Shown: positions 1 to 8,057 of the stretch, piece by piece | How the letters are laid out: each line of letters begins with the position of its first letter | Position numbering within the stretch: the first letter of the stretch is position 1 | From: Fluviicola sp. | GTDB taxonomy: Bacteria > Bacteroidota > Bacteroidia > Flavobacteriales_D > Crocinitomicaceae | Reading direction: 5' to 3' | Assembly (NCBI RefSeq): GCF_039596395.1 | Contig: NZ_JBCNJT010000002.1 | Span: 1,400,934 to 1,464,933, forward strand | Length of the DNA: 64,000 nt | Position numbers and translations under genes: made by a program | Notes under the pieces: model-generated | What the model saw: the letters and a program-made list of their open reading frames with translations, nothing else | What the model was told of the DNA's origin: nothing | Databases searched by the model: none

Positions 1-714
1 GTTCTTGCGATGCGAGGTGTTTCCTATGATTGGGACCATACGGTTCATCCTGAACTTGGTTTGGACAGTTTAAACCAAGTAGGATTTATTGCACAAGAAA
101 TCCAAGCTATAGACCCTCGTTTAACCTTCGTAGCCGATGATAGTCTATTGCACGTGAAGTACGAAAAAGTAGTTCCTGTTTTGGCAGAGGCAATAGAAGA
201 ACTGAACGGTGAAGTTGAAAGCAAAGATTCGCTTATCCATGTTCTGGTTACGGAGAACGCTGAGCAAGATTCAACGATCAGCGCACAACAGACAACGATT
301 GACGATCTGAACAACCGTTTGACACAACTGGAAAACTGCCTTTCAGGTATTTTACCTTTACTGTGCCAGTTGAACCAAAGCGCTATACAGGCGAATACAC
401 CAGCAGCACAGGAAGAGGTGCGCAAGAACCTGAACGTGACGTTGAGCAACCGCAATGCGATCGTGCTTGACCAGAATGTACCGAACCCGTTTGCAGAGCA
501 GACAACCATCAATTTCTCCATTCCTGAAACGGTGAAGAAAGCACAGATCCATTTTTATGATGGAAACGGACGCTTTATGAACTCTGTTGAAGTAACTGAA
601 AGAGGATTGGGAAGTGTTACGGTATTTGGTTCTGATTTGAGTACGGGAGTGTATACTTACACGCTGGTTGCTGACGGACAAGTTGTAGCGACTAAGAAAA
701 TGATGAAACAATAG
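1..714 (+). CDS. C-terminal part of a T9SS cargo protein with S74-type chaperone domain
   Basis: The reading frame is open from the first base, so the 5' part lies outside the window. The visible 237 or so residues begin in a peptidase S74 / intramolecular chaperone region (QVGFIAQEIQ followed by the HVKYEKVVPVLAEAIEELN helix typical of these trimerising domains). A coiled-coil stretch follows (SKDSLIHVLVTENAEQDSTI and onward to about residue 110). The last 80 residues are a type A T9SS sorting domain: LDQNVPNPFAEQTTINFSIP, a beta-rich middle, then GVYTYTLVADGQVVATKKMM. By family knowledge the protein is exported by the Sec system, passed through T9SS and anchored or released at the surface. 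Its main function is not visible. A palindrome at 795-832 follows the stop. Confidence 0.85.
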   Translation, partial: VLAMRGVSYDWDHTVHPELGLDSLNQVGFIAQEIQAIDPRLTFVADDSLLHVKYEKVVPVLAEAIEELNGEVESKDSLIHVLVTENAEQDSTISAQQTTIDDLNNRLTQLENCLSGILPLLCQLNQSAIQANTPAAQEEVRKNLNVTLSNRNAIVLDQNVPNPFAEQTTINFSIPETVKKAQIHFYDGNGRFMNSVEVTERGLGSVTVFGSDLSTGVYTYTLVADGQVVATKKMMKQ

Positions 715-794
715 ATCTATTTTAAGTCCTGAGGCAAGGTTTTAATCTAATATGTAGAATATTGTAATCACTTTGATCACTAATGGAATGATTC

Positions 795-832
795 GAACCA
801 TAAGGGCGTAAAATTTTACGCCCTTACGGTTC
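795..832. terminator. 38-bp palindrome after the T9SS gene
   Basis: Near-perfect inverted repeat with arms GAACCrTAAGGGCGTAAAA and one mismatched pair, centred at 813/814. It lies between two genes on the same strand, about 80 bases after the stop. It belongs by design (GGGCG core) to the GC-rich palindromes seen at other gene ends in this window. A terminator or REP-like role is inferred. Confidence 0.5.
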
Positions 833-859
833 TACAAAATACATAACCGATTCAAAATT

Positions 860-1207
860 ATGCATACTAACAATTCACTGAATGTTTCTTTCGAGGACCT
901 CTTTAAATTACTGATAGGACTCATTGCAGACGATCTGAAAGTACAAAAGCATTTGTACCATTTGAGCCTTAGCGGGCTGGACACTACTCCTTTGCAGCTG
1001 GAACTTCACCGAAGCATCTTTGTTTTGGCGGGACTGAAGGAATCCGATATTTCCGAAGAACTGGAGGATTGGTACTTCGCCCAAACACAACGAGTCAACA
1101 ACATTGATCTGAAGCATGACGAACAGGCGCTTTCCGGCTTGTCAGCAGAAATTTTGGAGGGTTTGCTGAAGTTGCGGAATGAGATATACGGGAGGAAGAT
1201 GGGTTGA
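860..1207 (+). CDS. hypothetical protein, 115 aa
   Basis: Short, soluble, predicted mostly helical protein with no signal peptide, no membrane segment and no motif I recognise. It is acidic and leucine-rich (for example SAEILEGLLKLRNEIYGRK at the end). The ATG at 860 follows an AT-rich stretch with no Shine-Dalgarno sequence, as for its neighbours. It stands alone between a T9SS gene and a convergent outer-membrane protein, with palindromes on both sides. Codon use looks like that of its neighbours, which supports a real gene, but no function can be given. Confidence 0.6.
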   Translation: MHTNNSLNVSFEDLFKLLIGLIADDLKVQKHLYHLSLSGLDTTPLQLELHRSIFVLAGLKESDISEELEDWYFAQTQRVNNIDLKHDEQALSGLSAEILEGLLKLRNEIYGRKMG

Positions 1208-1216
1208 TAACCGGCT

Positions 1217-1260
1217 AAAACACAGTGGGCGCGCGATTAATCGCGCGCCCACTGTGTTTT
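1217..1260. terminator. perfect 44-bp palindrome between convergent genes
   Basis: Perfect inverted repeat with two 22-base arms; the core is GGGCGCGCGATTAATCGCGC and the outer ends are AAAACACAG and CTGTGTTTT. It fills most of the 66-base gap between two converging genes. The A-run on the left and T-run on the right would make it an intrinsic terminator in both directions. It shares the CGCGATTAATCGCG centre and GTGTTTTAT right flank with the palindrome at 5157-5198. Confidence 0.7.
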
Positions 1261-1273
1261 ATGAAAAATGGAT

Positions 1274-2122
1274 TTACCACTCAAATACTTTCTTCGCATT
1301 CGGGTCTTTGACCTTTTTGGTGCGTGTTTTTGTAGACTCGGGGAAATGGAATGCCATACCGAAGCGGATATTCAGGGCATCCAACCATTCCTTGTGCGGT
1401 TCCTGTTTGGAGTAAATATTCGTTAATCCCTTTGAATAAGCCGGGATGACGTAAGCAGAAACATATTTGGAGAAGCGGTACTGGACACCTGCTGAAAATA
1501 AGAGGTTAATTCCGGCACTGTTCAGGCCTTCAATGGTTTTTGAAGGATCATCCGGACTGATATCCGATCCCTGTGAATTCACGATGGTGTATTTGGTGCT
1601 CATGCCCATTGGAATGTAAGGCTGGAAACCTGCTCCGACCAACAACTGAACGCGTTTTCCGTAAGTGAAGTACAACTGGATCGGAAGAGCAAGCATGTTG
1701 TATTTGCGGTCGTAGGAATAAGCGCTGTCATTGTCAGTCGATTTATATTCGTACGATTCTCCGTAACGGTCAATGGATAATCCTGCTTCAAAGCTTAAAA
1801 AGCGGTTGATGCGGTTTCTCACACCTGCCTGGTAGGTCCAGCGGTTTACCATCTTTTCGTCTGCCCGGATCCCGATAGGCCTGCCGAACAAATCGCCGTT
1901 CTCTGCCAGCCTGTGAGATCCGATACTGTATCCGGCCCCGATAAATACGGTGAAATCCATCATTCCTTTTTCCGGATCGTATTTCGCGGAAGGGTCTTTT
2001 GCCTGTTTCTCAGATTCGGCAGTAGTTTTCTTTTTAGTGTCTCCAACCTTCCCGGTAGAAATTTGTGCCTGGTTCACAAAAGGACTAAAAATTAATAACG
2101 TTAGGACTGCTAATTGTTTCAT
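1274..2122 (-). CDS. outer-membrane beta-barrel protein
   Basis: 282 residues, starting MKQLAVLTLLIFSPFVNQAQ, a clear Sec signal peptide ending in AQ. The open frame extends to 2485, but that extension has no signal sequence at its start, so the ATG at 2122 is preferred. The mature part has alternating polar/aromatic strands with glycine turns (FTVFIGAGYSIGSH, LLVGAGFQPYIPMG, INLLFSAGVQYRFSKYVSAYV, LNIRFGMAFHF), typical of porin-family or PorT-like barrels of Bacteroidota. A charged linker (residues 22-45, KKKTTAESEKQAKD) precedes the barrel. Its ligand or role is unknown. It diverges from the AsmA-like gene, 64 bases away. Confidence 0.7.
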   Translation of the reverse strand: MKQLAVLTLLIFSPFVNQAQISTGKVGDTKKKTTAESEKQAKDPSAKYDPEKGMMDFTVFIGAGYSIGSHRLAENGDLFGRPIGIRADEKMVNRWTYQAGVRNRINRFLSFEAGLSIDRYGESYEYKSTDNDSAYSYDRKYNMLALPIQLYFTYGKRVQLLVGAGFQPYIPMGMSTKYTIVNSQGSDISPDDPSKTIEGLNSAGINLLFSAGVQYRFSKYVSAYVIPAYSKGLTNIYSKQEPHKEWLDALNIRFGMAFHFPESTKTRTKKVKDPNAKKVFEW

Positions 2123-2186
2123 GAAAAGCTTATTTTTGGTAGAATTGTAAAGATACAATCTTTGGTTAATACTTAAAAATCCTATC

Positions 2187-5090
2187 ATGTCGAGAAAAGA
2201 AAAATTGCCTAAAAAGAAGAAAAGTTTCATTCGCAGACTTTTCAAATGGACAGGACTTACCCTGTTATTCTTATTAATCGCAATCATCCTGATCCCTATA
2301 ATTTTCAAGGATGAAATCAAGGAAATGGTATTGAAGGAAGTGAGTAAATCCCTGAAGGCTGATGTAACTATCAAAGACTTTGACCTGACCTTTCTTTCCA
2401 CGTTCCCGAATGTCACTATCCAATTATATGACACGAAGGTAACAGGTAGAACGGAATTTAAGGGCGTAGAGTTGGCAAGTGTCAAAACTATTGAGGCACA
2501 TGTAGGTTTATGGGATGTAATCGGTGGAGATGAAATCGAAATTGACGAGGTGCATATCTCGGATGCAAAGTTCGATATACGCGTGGATCCGGAAGGAAAA
2601 GCGAACTACGATATCGTGATCCCAACGGAAGAAAGACCGGTTGAAGACCAGGAGCCCTCCAAGTTCAAAATGTCTTTGAAAGAATATTCCCTGAATAATA
2701 TTCAGATCGTTTATGATGACCAGGCTTCGGATATGTATGCCAACATCAAAAACCTGAACCACACCGGCGAAGGAGATTTAACAGCAGACGTGATCGATTT
2801 CGAAACAAGTACACAGATGGATGAGCTAACCTTTGAAATGGAAGGCCTGAGCTATTTGTCGAAAGTAAAAACAGATGCGGATGTGAACCTGCTGATGGAA
2901 TTCAAGGAAGATGATTCCAAATTCACCCTGAAGGAAAACAGTTTTGCTTTGAATAATTTCAAGATGTCACTGGATGGTTTCTACCAGATGCTGAAGGACC
3001 ATGACCAGATGGACCTGAAATTGAATACCAAAGAGATCAGCTTCAAAGATTTGCTGTCATTGGTCCCAAGTTTCTACCAAAGCGGTTACGAAAGCATGAT
3101 TGCCAAAGGAGATTTAAAAATGAACGGAGAAGTAAAAGGCCGTTTGGATGAGAAAAATCTTCCGGGATGGGATTTCGGGTTGAATGTAAACCGGGCAAGC
3201 ATCAAGTACGCAGGATTGGGTTCTATCAATAACATCACGGTGGATGCAGGTTCTAAATTTGCCGGCGGTTCCAACCTGGATAAAATGACTTTGGATGTTA
3301 CGAAATTCCACTCTGAGTTCGTGGGGAACCTGATCGACGCAAACCTGAAGCTGAGAAACCCGATAACGGACCCGTTGATCAACTCCAAACTGAAGGCAAA
3401 AGTAAACCTGGCTACGATCGGGAAGGTGATGCCCCTGGCAGAAGGAGAATCCTACAAAGGTAAACTCAATGCAGATGTGGCATTGAACGGTCGCATGAGT
3501 TCGATTGAAAAAGAACAATACGAAAAATTTGACGCGAAAGGATTGATTGAATTATTCGACTTCCTGTATAAGTCCAAAGACTTGAACGAAGATGTGAACG
3601 TGAAGGATTTGACTTTCCGTTTCAGTCCGCAAAACCTGACTTTGGAGAAAATGCATGCGAACATGGGTAAATCCGATTTCGCGATGGATGGGAAGATTGA
3701 TAATTACTTAGGATATTTATTCGGAAACAACAAAGAAGACCAGTTGCTGAAAGGTGCGTTCAACTTCAATAGTAATAACCTGGATCTGGATCAGTTGATG
3801 GGTGTATCGAATGCTCCGGCAGCTTCAACGGCTTCTGCAGAACCTGCTCCGGCAGATCCGAATGCCGAGCCATTGTTGATTCCTGAAAACGTGGATTTCA
3901 ACCTGAACACGAACGTTCAGAAATTGCATTACAACGGAATTGATGTCAACAACCTCAATGGAAATGTAAACGTGAAGGAAGAAGTGGCTTCTTTGAACGG
4001 ATTGACTATGAATACCATGGGCGGAACAGTTGGCCTTCGCGGAAGTTACAGCTCGAAAGATCACAACAAGCCTGCAATCGATTTGGGTTATAACCTGAAA
4101 GAAATCGATATCCAGGAAATTGCTTCACACTTCCTGACAATCGGGAAACTGGCGCCGGTAGCGAAGTATGCAAAAGGAAAGTTCAGTTCTACTTTGAACC
4201 TGAAGGGCGATTTGACCAAGGCGTTGGAGCCGGTTTACAATACATTGGCCGGTGACGGGGATTTCTTTACGAATACCGTTACGATAAGTGGTTTTGAGCC
4301 GTTGAAAAAACTGGGAGATGCATTGAGCATGGATAAGATTTCCAACCAGACATTCAAAGATGTGAAAGCATTCTTCAGCTTCAAAGACGGAAAGATGAGC
4401 CTGAAGAAACCACTGAAGATTAAAATGAGCGGAATCGATACGGAGATTACCGGATCTACTGCCTTTACGCAGGAAATCGACTACAAAATGCTTTTGCAGG
4501 TACCGAAAGCAATGATCCCGGGCGGAATTGTTAAAGCGGCCGAACAGGGAATTGCCAAGGTAAACGGTATTGCTCCGAAATTGAATCTGGGATCTATCCC
4601 GGATATCATCCCGGTAAATGCATTGGTTGGCGGAACCGTGACCAAGCCGGTGATCAAAACGGACTTCAAGGAAGCTTTACTGAAAGCAACGGGCAACCTG
4701 AAAGACAACCTGAAGGCGCAAGGAAAAGAAATGCTGGATAAAGCGAAGGATTCCGTGAAAATCATTGTGAAAGATAAGGTGGATGAAGTGAAAAAGGATT
4801 TGATCGCGGAGAAAAACAAGATTATGGCGGACGCACAAAAAGAAGCCGACAAAGTGAAAGCCGAAGCGAAGAAAGCCGGTGACCAGATCCGTGCGGAAGC
4901 AGACAAGCAATGTACCGCAGCAATGGATGAAGCCGGAGGAAATATCGTGAAGAAGAAAATTGCGGAAGGAACTTGTAAGGAACTCAAGAAGAAAGCCGAC
5001 AACAGCGCAAACAAACTCGAAGCGGAAGCACAAACCAAGGCCGATAATATCATGAACAAGGCCCGGGAGAAAGCGGATGCTGTGAAGTAA
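2187..5090 (+). CDS. AsmA-like inner-membrane-anchored protein
   Basis: 967 residues. A basic N-terminus is followed by one membrane segment at about residues 22-44 (LTLLFLLIAIILIPIIF), and then a very long periplasmic region of repeated beta-rich AsmA/TamB-type segments (for example KADVTIKDFDLTFLSTFPNV and, near 660-720, the conserved AsmA C-terminal region with KGKFSSTLNLKGDL). By family these proteins form hydrophobic grooves thought to move lipids between membranes. The last 140 residues (827-967) differ: a highly charged Ala/Lys/Glu coiled coil (KEADKVKAEAKKAGDQIRAE) with two cysteines. A Pro/Ala-rich linker lies near residue 545-560. Two palindromes follow the stop. Function in lipid transport is inferred from the family. 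Confidence 0.8.
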   Translation: MSRKEKLPKKKKSFIRRLFKWTGLTLLFLLIAIILIPIIFKDEIKEMVLKEVSKSLKADVTIKDFDLTFLSTFPNVTIQLYDTKVTGRTEFKGVELASVKTIEAHVGLWDVIGGDEIEIDEVHISDAKFDIRVDPEGKANYDIVIPTEERPVEDQEPSKFKMSLKEYSLNNIQIVYDDQASDMYANIKNLNHTGEGDLTADVIDFETSTQMDELTFEMEGLSYLSKVKTDADVNLLMEFKEDDSKFTLKENSFALNNFKMSLDGFYQMLKDHDQMDLKLNTKEISFKDLLSLVPSFYQSGYESMIAKGDLKMNGEVKGRLDEKNLPGWDFGLNVNRASIKYAGLGSINNITVDAGSKFAGGSNLDKMTLDVTKFHSEFVGNLIDANLKLRNPITDPLINSKLKAKVNLATIGKVMPLAEGESYKGKLNADVALNGRMSSIEKEQYEKFDAKGLIELFDFLYKSKDLNEDVNVKDLTFRFSPQNLTLEKMHANMGKSDFAMDGKIDNYLGYLFGNNKEDQLLKGAFNFNSNNLDLDQLMGVSNAPAASTASAEPAPADPNAEPLLIPENVDFNLNTNVQKLHYNGIDVNNLNGNVNVKEEVASLNGLTMNTMGGTVGLRGSYSSKDHNKPAIDLGYNLKEIDIQEIASHFLTIGKLAPVAKYAKGKFSSTLNLKGDLTKALEPVYNTLAGDGDFFTNTVTISGFEPLKKLGDALSMDKISNQTFKDVKAFFSFKDGKMSLKKPLKIKMSGIDTEITGSTAFTQEIDYKMLLQVPKAMIPGGIVKAAEQGIAKVNGIAPKLNLGSIPDIIPVNALVGGTVTKPVIKTDFKEALLKATGNLKDNLKAQGKEMLDKAKDSVKIIVKDKVDEVKKDLIAEKNKIMADAQKEADKVKAEAKKAGDQIRAEADKQCTAAMDEAGGNIVKKKIAEGTCKELKKKADNSANKLEAEAQTKADNIMNKAREKADAVK

Positions 5091-5101
5091 ATTCAGAAAT
5101 A

Positions 5102-5137
5102 ACCAGTAGGGGCGAATAATTATTCGCCCCTACTGGT
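5102..5137. repeat. perfect 36-bp GTAGGGGCG palindrome
   Basis: Two perfect 18-base arms around GAATAATTATTC; core GTAGGGGCGAATAATTATTC. The same 28-base core recurs at 23688-23717. It is the first of two different palindromes placed side by side in the gap between converging genes. It has no T-run on either side, so it may be a REP-like element rather than a plain terminator. Confidence 0.75.
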
Positions 5138-5156
5138 AAAACCAACCGGATGTTCA

Positions 5157-5198
5157 AAAACACGTAGGGCCGCGATTAATCGCGGCCCTACGTGTTTT
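5157..5198. terminator. perfect 42-bp GTAGGGCCGCG palindrome
   Basis: Two perfect 21-base arms, AAAACACGTAGGGCCGCGAT and its complement, with A-run left and T-run right, as expected of a bidirectional intrinsic terminator between the AsmA-like gene and the converging DUF4956 gene. The GTAGGGCCGCGAT arm recurs at 36341-36368 with a slightly different loop. Confidence 0.75.
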
Positions 5199-5213
5199 AT
5201 ATGTCATATTGAT

Positions 5214-5879
5214 TTATTCCGAATCACTCGGTCCTGCTCCGGTGCCGAATGATTGAATGTCTCCGTCGTAGAAGATCATGATTTGAGCAACATCGCGCAG
5301 GAAATCAATTTTACCGATCTCAATGCGGTTGATCTTCAAACCGGTTCTTTGCTGAACGTCAACCATCATTTCGTTGTATTTCTCCGGCTGGATCAAATCG
5401 ATGCGGTCGTAGACAATGATCTTGCGCGTTTCGTGCTTTAAAAGCCACAAATATTCCAAACCTGCTGTTAAAAGGATCAAACAACCGTTCATTAAGCCCA
5501 TTTCGGCCAGGGAAATTTTGTTCGAAGCCAGGGCATTAATAACCGAAAGACCAATTACCAGGAACAGGTAGGTCATTTCCTTGATCTCGATTCCTTCCGT
5601 CCGGTACCTTAAAATCCCGAAGATGGCAAAAAGCCCGAGTCCCATACCGGTGTCGATATCGAGTTTCTTTAGTCCGAAACACAGGAAGAAGGTAATCATA
5701 CCGATCAGGAAGTACGTGAAAAGGTAATCTTTACGTCTTGCCTTGGTATAATACATGAAGCGGATCAGTATGATAAGAACTACCAGGTTCACGGTCATTC
5801 TGAACAGAAGCGCATACAAGTCTTCGTTGAAAAAGGAAATACCGAACAACTTAAAGTCCGGCTGATGGGAGAGAAGCAT
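5214..5879 (-). CDS. DUF4956 membrane protein
   Basis: 221 residues, start at 5879, overlapping the upstream VTC gene by 29 bases, so the two are translated together. Four to five membrane segments lie between about residues 24 and 145 (MTVNLVVLIILIRFMYY, FTYFLIGMITFFLCFGL, MTYLFLVIGLSVINAL, LILLTAGLEYLWLL), with the conserved block GMGLGLFAIFGILRYRTE of DUF4956. A soluble C-terminal part (residues 150-221) follows. Family knowledge: DUF4956 proteins are regularly encoded beside VTC-type polyphosphate polymerase proteins and often CotH-kinase proteins. The biochemical role is unknown; a membrane partner of the VTC protein is inferred. Confidence 0.85.
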   Translation of the reverse strand: MLLSHQPDFKLFGISFFNEDLYALLFRMTVNLVVLIILIRFMYYTKARRKDYLFTYFLIGMITFFLCFGLKKLDIDTGMGLGLFAIFGILRYRTEGIEIKEMTYLFLVIGLSVINALASNKISLAEMGLMNGCLILLTAGLEYLWLLKHETRKIIVYDRIDLIQPEKYNEMMVDVQQRTGLKINRIEIGKIDFLRDVAQIMIFYDGDIQSFGTGAGPSDSE

Positions 5880-6651
5880 GTGATGAATTGTTTATTAGTT
5901 TTTGTATAAGTAGCTTTTTTGCCTTGAACCTGTTTGCCTTTAAACGATCATCTTCGTAAAGGTCAATCATACCGAAGCAAAATTTGGATATACGGAACGG
6001 GCGTACCAGTTCGCGTTTCATTAATTGATAGAAGGGAGAAGTTCTATCGAGTTTGGGCTGTTTTAATTCCGCGATCACAATGGCCGAAAGCGTTTGGTTC
6101 TTGCAATTCGGATCATCGAGTGTGCCGTTGATGATGTCAAAATCGATCGTTAAGCGCTCTTCCACCAATTTATTCACCAAAGTGATGCGGCGGTAGCTGT
6201 TTACCATGACCGGTTTCAAATCGATTTGCTTTTGCAGTTTATCCAGCAGGAATGTGCGCTGATCGTCTGAAAAATCCGACGTAAAACCATCGATGTTGAT
6301 GCGGTTCTTATCTGTTCGTCCTTTGATCTTTTCCTTTACTTCCAGGTAAGACTTATTACTGTCCAGATAAGTCCGGATGCGCACTTTAAAGCGGTGCGGA
6401 AGGGACTTATGATGATCGTAAAAGAACGAATAGTTGGAATTGTCGAAGTATTGGCTGGTGTAATCAAAGATCACTTTCCCGTCAATGTTCAGCACATCGT
6501 AATAGGGGCGCATTTCCTCTAGGAAGGCTTCCAGTTTACTGATGGGAAAGGCAAATTTCTCATCTACGCGGTTCATCAAGGGAGCACGTGACAATTCCTC
6601 CAATGAAATGCCATGGTAAGTGTGCAACAAATCAGTTAATTTTCCCTTCAT
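5851..6651 (-). CDS. VTC-domain (polyphosphate polymerase-like) protein
   Basis: 266 residues with the VTC-domain pattern: an N-terminal helix, MNRVDEKFAFP near residues 26-36, then the tunnel-lining basic strands HRFKVRIRTYLDS and SYLEVKEKIKGRTDKNRI at about residues 87-120, and a later acidic strand ERLTIDFDIING plus VIAELKQ. In yeast Vtc4 the equivalent Arg/Lys-rich tunnel makes polyphosphate from ATP; bacterial members are less well known. There is no signal peptide, so it is cytoplasmic, probably working with the overlapping DUF4956 membrane protein. A -7-like box lies just upstream (6660-6667). Polyphosphate synthesis by this bacterial form is inferred. Confidence 0.8.
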   Translation of the reverse strand: MKGKLTDLLHTYHGISLEELSRAPLMNRVDEKFAFPISKLEAFLEEMRPYYDVLNIDGKVIFDYTSQYFDNSNYSFFYDHHKSLPHRFKVRIRTYLDSNKSYLEVKEKIKGRTDKNRINIDGFTSDFSDDQRTFLLDKLQKQIDLKPVMVNSYRRITLVNKLVEERLTIDFDIINGTLDDPNCKNQTLSAIVIAELKQPKLDRTSPFYQLMKRELVRPFRISKFCFGMIDLYEDDRLKANRFKAKKLLIQKLINNSSHASLPSAGL

Positions 6652-6659
6652 GATAAATT

Positions 6660-6667
6660 CAAATATA
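6660..6667 (-). promoter_or_regulatory. -7 box for the VTC/DUF4956 pair
   Basis: CAAATATA on the + strand is TATATTTG on the coding strand, matching the Bacteroidota -7 consensus TAnnTTTG. It ends 8 bases before the ATG, so the transcript would have almost no leader. No clear -33 TTG is seen. Confidence 0.4.
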
Positions 6668-6789
6668 GTTAATAATCTATATGACGTAATTTTTCCTATT
6701 GAAGTTATTTAATTTTTGCTGTAAATAGTTAAAAAAATAAAGTGTAAGGTGGTTTCTATTTAGCGAAAGGTTCAAAAGTTGAACAGATT

Positions 6790-6825
6790 AAAAGTTCAAA
6801 ATCAATGAAACCCGATTGAACTTTT
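6790..6825. repeat. AAAAGTTCAA hairpin in front of purT
   Basis: Perfect 10-base arms AAAAGTTCAA (6790-6799) and TTGAACTTTT (6816-6825) with a 16-base loop, inside a larger AT-rich inverted repeat. The same arms recur at 32119-32166. The right arm carries the likely -33 TTG of purT, so a protein or a structure here could affect that promoter. Confidence 0.5.
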
Positions 6826-6847
6826 TGAACTCTTTATACTACTTTTG
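6816..6847 (+). promoter_or_regulatory. purT promoter, near-leaderless
   Basis: TTG at 6816-6818 and TACTTTTG at 6840-6847 fit the Bacteroidota -33/-7 promoter with a 21-base spacer. The ATG of purT is at 6851, only 3 bases after the -7 box, so transcription would begin at or next to the start codon. Confidence 0.5.
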
Positions 6848-6850
6848 GAC

Positions 6851-8017
6851 ATGCAAAAGAAAATTTTACTCCTGGGTTCCGGGGAACTTGGAAAAGAACT
6901 GGTAATCGCTTTACAGCGTTTGGGACAAACAGTTATTGCGGTAGACAGCTATGAAAATGCACCTGCGATGCAAGTAGCGGATTCTTTCGAAGTCATCAAT
7001 ATGCTGGATGCTGTTTCCCTGGATGCAATTGTTGCGAAACATAACCCGGATTTGATCGTTCCGGAAATTGAAGCAATCCGCACGGAGCGTTTCTACGAAT
7101 ACGAGAAAATGGGAATCCAGGTGATTCCTTCAGCGAAGGCGGCTAATTTCACCATGAACCGGAAGGCAATCCGTGATTTGGCGGCGAAAGACCTGGGAGT
7201 GAAAACAGCCAACTACCTCTATGCAAAAACAGGTGAAGAATTTGAACGGGCAGTGCTGGAAATCGGTATTCCATGTGTGGTGAAACCATTGATGTCGAGT
7301 TCCGGAAAAGGCCAGTCGGTTATCCGTTCGAAAGAAGAAATTTCCAAAGCCTGGACGTACGCCATCGAAGGTTCGCGCGGTGACTTGAAAGAAGTGATCG
7401 TGGAAGAATTCATCCCGTTCGATTATGAGATCACTTTATTGACCGTTACCCAAAACAGCGGTGAAACTTTATTCTGCGCGCCGATCGGTCACAGACAGGA
7501 GCGCGGAGATTACCAGGAAAGCTGGCAGCCGATGCCGATGAACCCGGATCATTTGAAAGAAGCGCAGGAAATGGCCGCGAAAGTGACCAAAGCGCTTGGA
7601 GGGTCCGGTTTGTGGGGAGTAGAATTCTTTATTACGAAAGACGGGGCTTATTTCTCGGAATTATCGCCGCGTCCGCATGATACGGGAATGGTAACACTTG
7701 CGGGAACCCAGAATTTCAGTGAATTCGAACTGCATGCACGCGCAATCCTCGGTTTGCCGATCCCATCAATCATTTCTTTGAAAAACGGAGCAAGCGCCGT
7801 GGTTCTGGCAGATAGAGAATCGGATAATATCCCAACTTTTTCCGGGTTGGAAGAAGTGCTCCAGGTCGAAGGTTCGGATGTGCGCATTTTCGGGAAACCA
7901 ACCACGCGTCCTTACAGAAGAATGGCGGTTGTGTTGTATTCCGGGGACCAGGAAGTGACTCAGGTTACAGATCGGGCAAAAGAACTGGCGAAGAAGATCA
8001 CGATCAACTATAAATAA
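6851..8017 (+). CDS. purT: phosphoribosylglycinamide formyltransferase 2
   Basis: 388 residues, full length for PurT. It uses formate and ATP to formylate GAR in purine synthesis, in place of the folate-dependent PurN. Seen: N-terminal [35 protein letters not shown], then an ATP-grasp domain with [12 protein letters not shown] (glycine-rich loop) and [16 protein letters not shown], and the metal-binding block [30 protein letters not shown]. The start ATG at 6851 is chosen because a TTG two codons upstream lies inside the -7 box. The gene stands alone, about 200 bases from the divergent VTC gene and 40 bases before an unrelated flavoprotein gene. Confidence 0.95.
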   Translation: MQKKILLLGSGELGKELVIALQRLGQTVIAVDSYENAPAMQVADSFEVINMLDAVSLDAIVAKHNPDLIVPEIEAIRTERFYEYEKMGIQVIPSAKAANFTMNRKAIRDLAAKDLGVKTANYLYAKTGEEFERAVLEIGIPCVVKPLMSSSGKGQSVIRSKEEISKAWTYAIEGSRGDLKEVIVEEFIPFDYEITLLTVTQNSGETLFCAPIGHRQERGDYQESWQPMPMNPDHLKEAQEMAAKVTKALGGSGLWGVEFFITKDGAYFSELSPRPHDTGMVTLAGTQNFSEFELHARAILGLPIPSIISLKNGASAVVLADRESDNIPTFSGLEEVLQVEGSDVRIFGKPTTRPYRRMAVVLYSGDQEVTQVTDRAKELAKKITINYK

Positions 8018-8057
8018 TCAGTGTGAGTGTGAGGGTGAGTTTGAGGAAAAAGAGTGT

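Noticed and set aside
2123..2485. Longer start for the outer-membrane protein
   Set aside because: The extension overlaps the divergent AsmA-like gene and places the signal peptide inside the protein.
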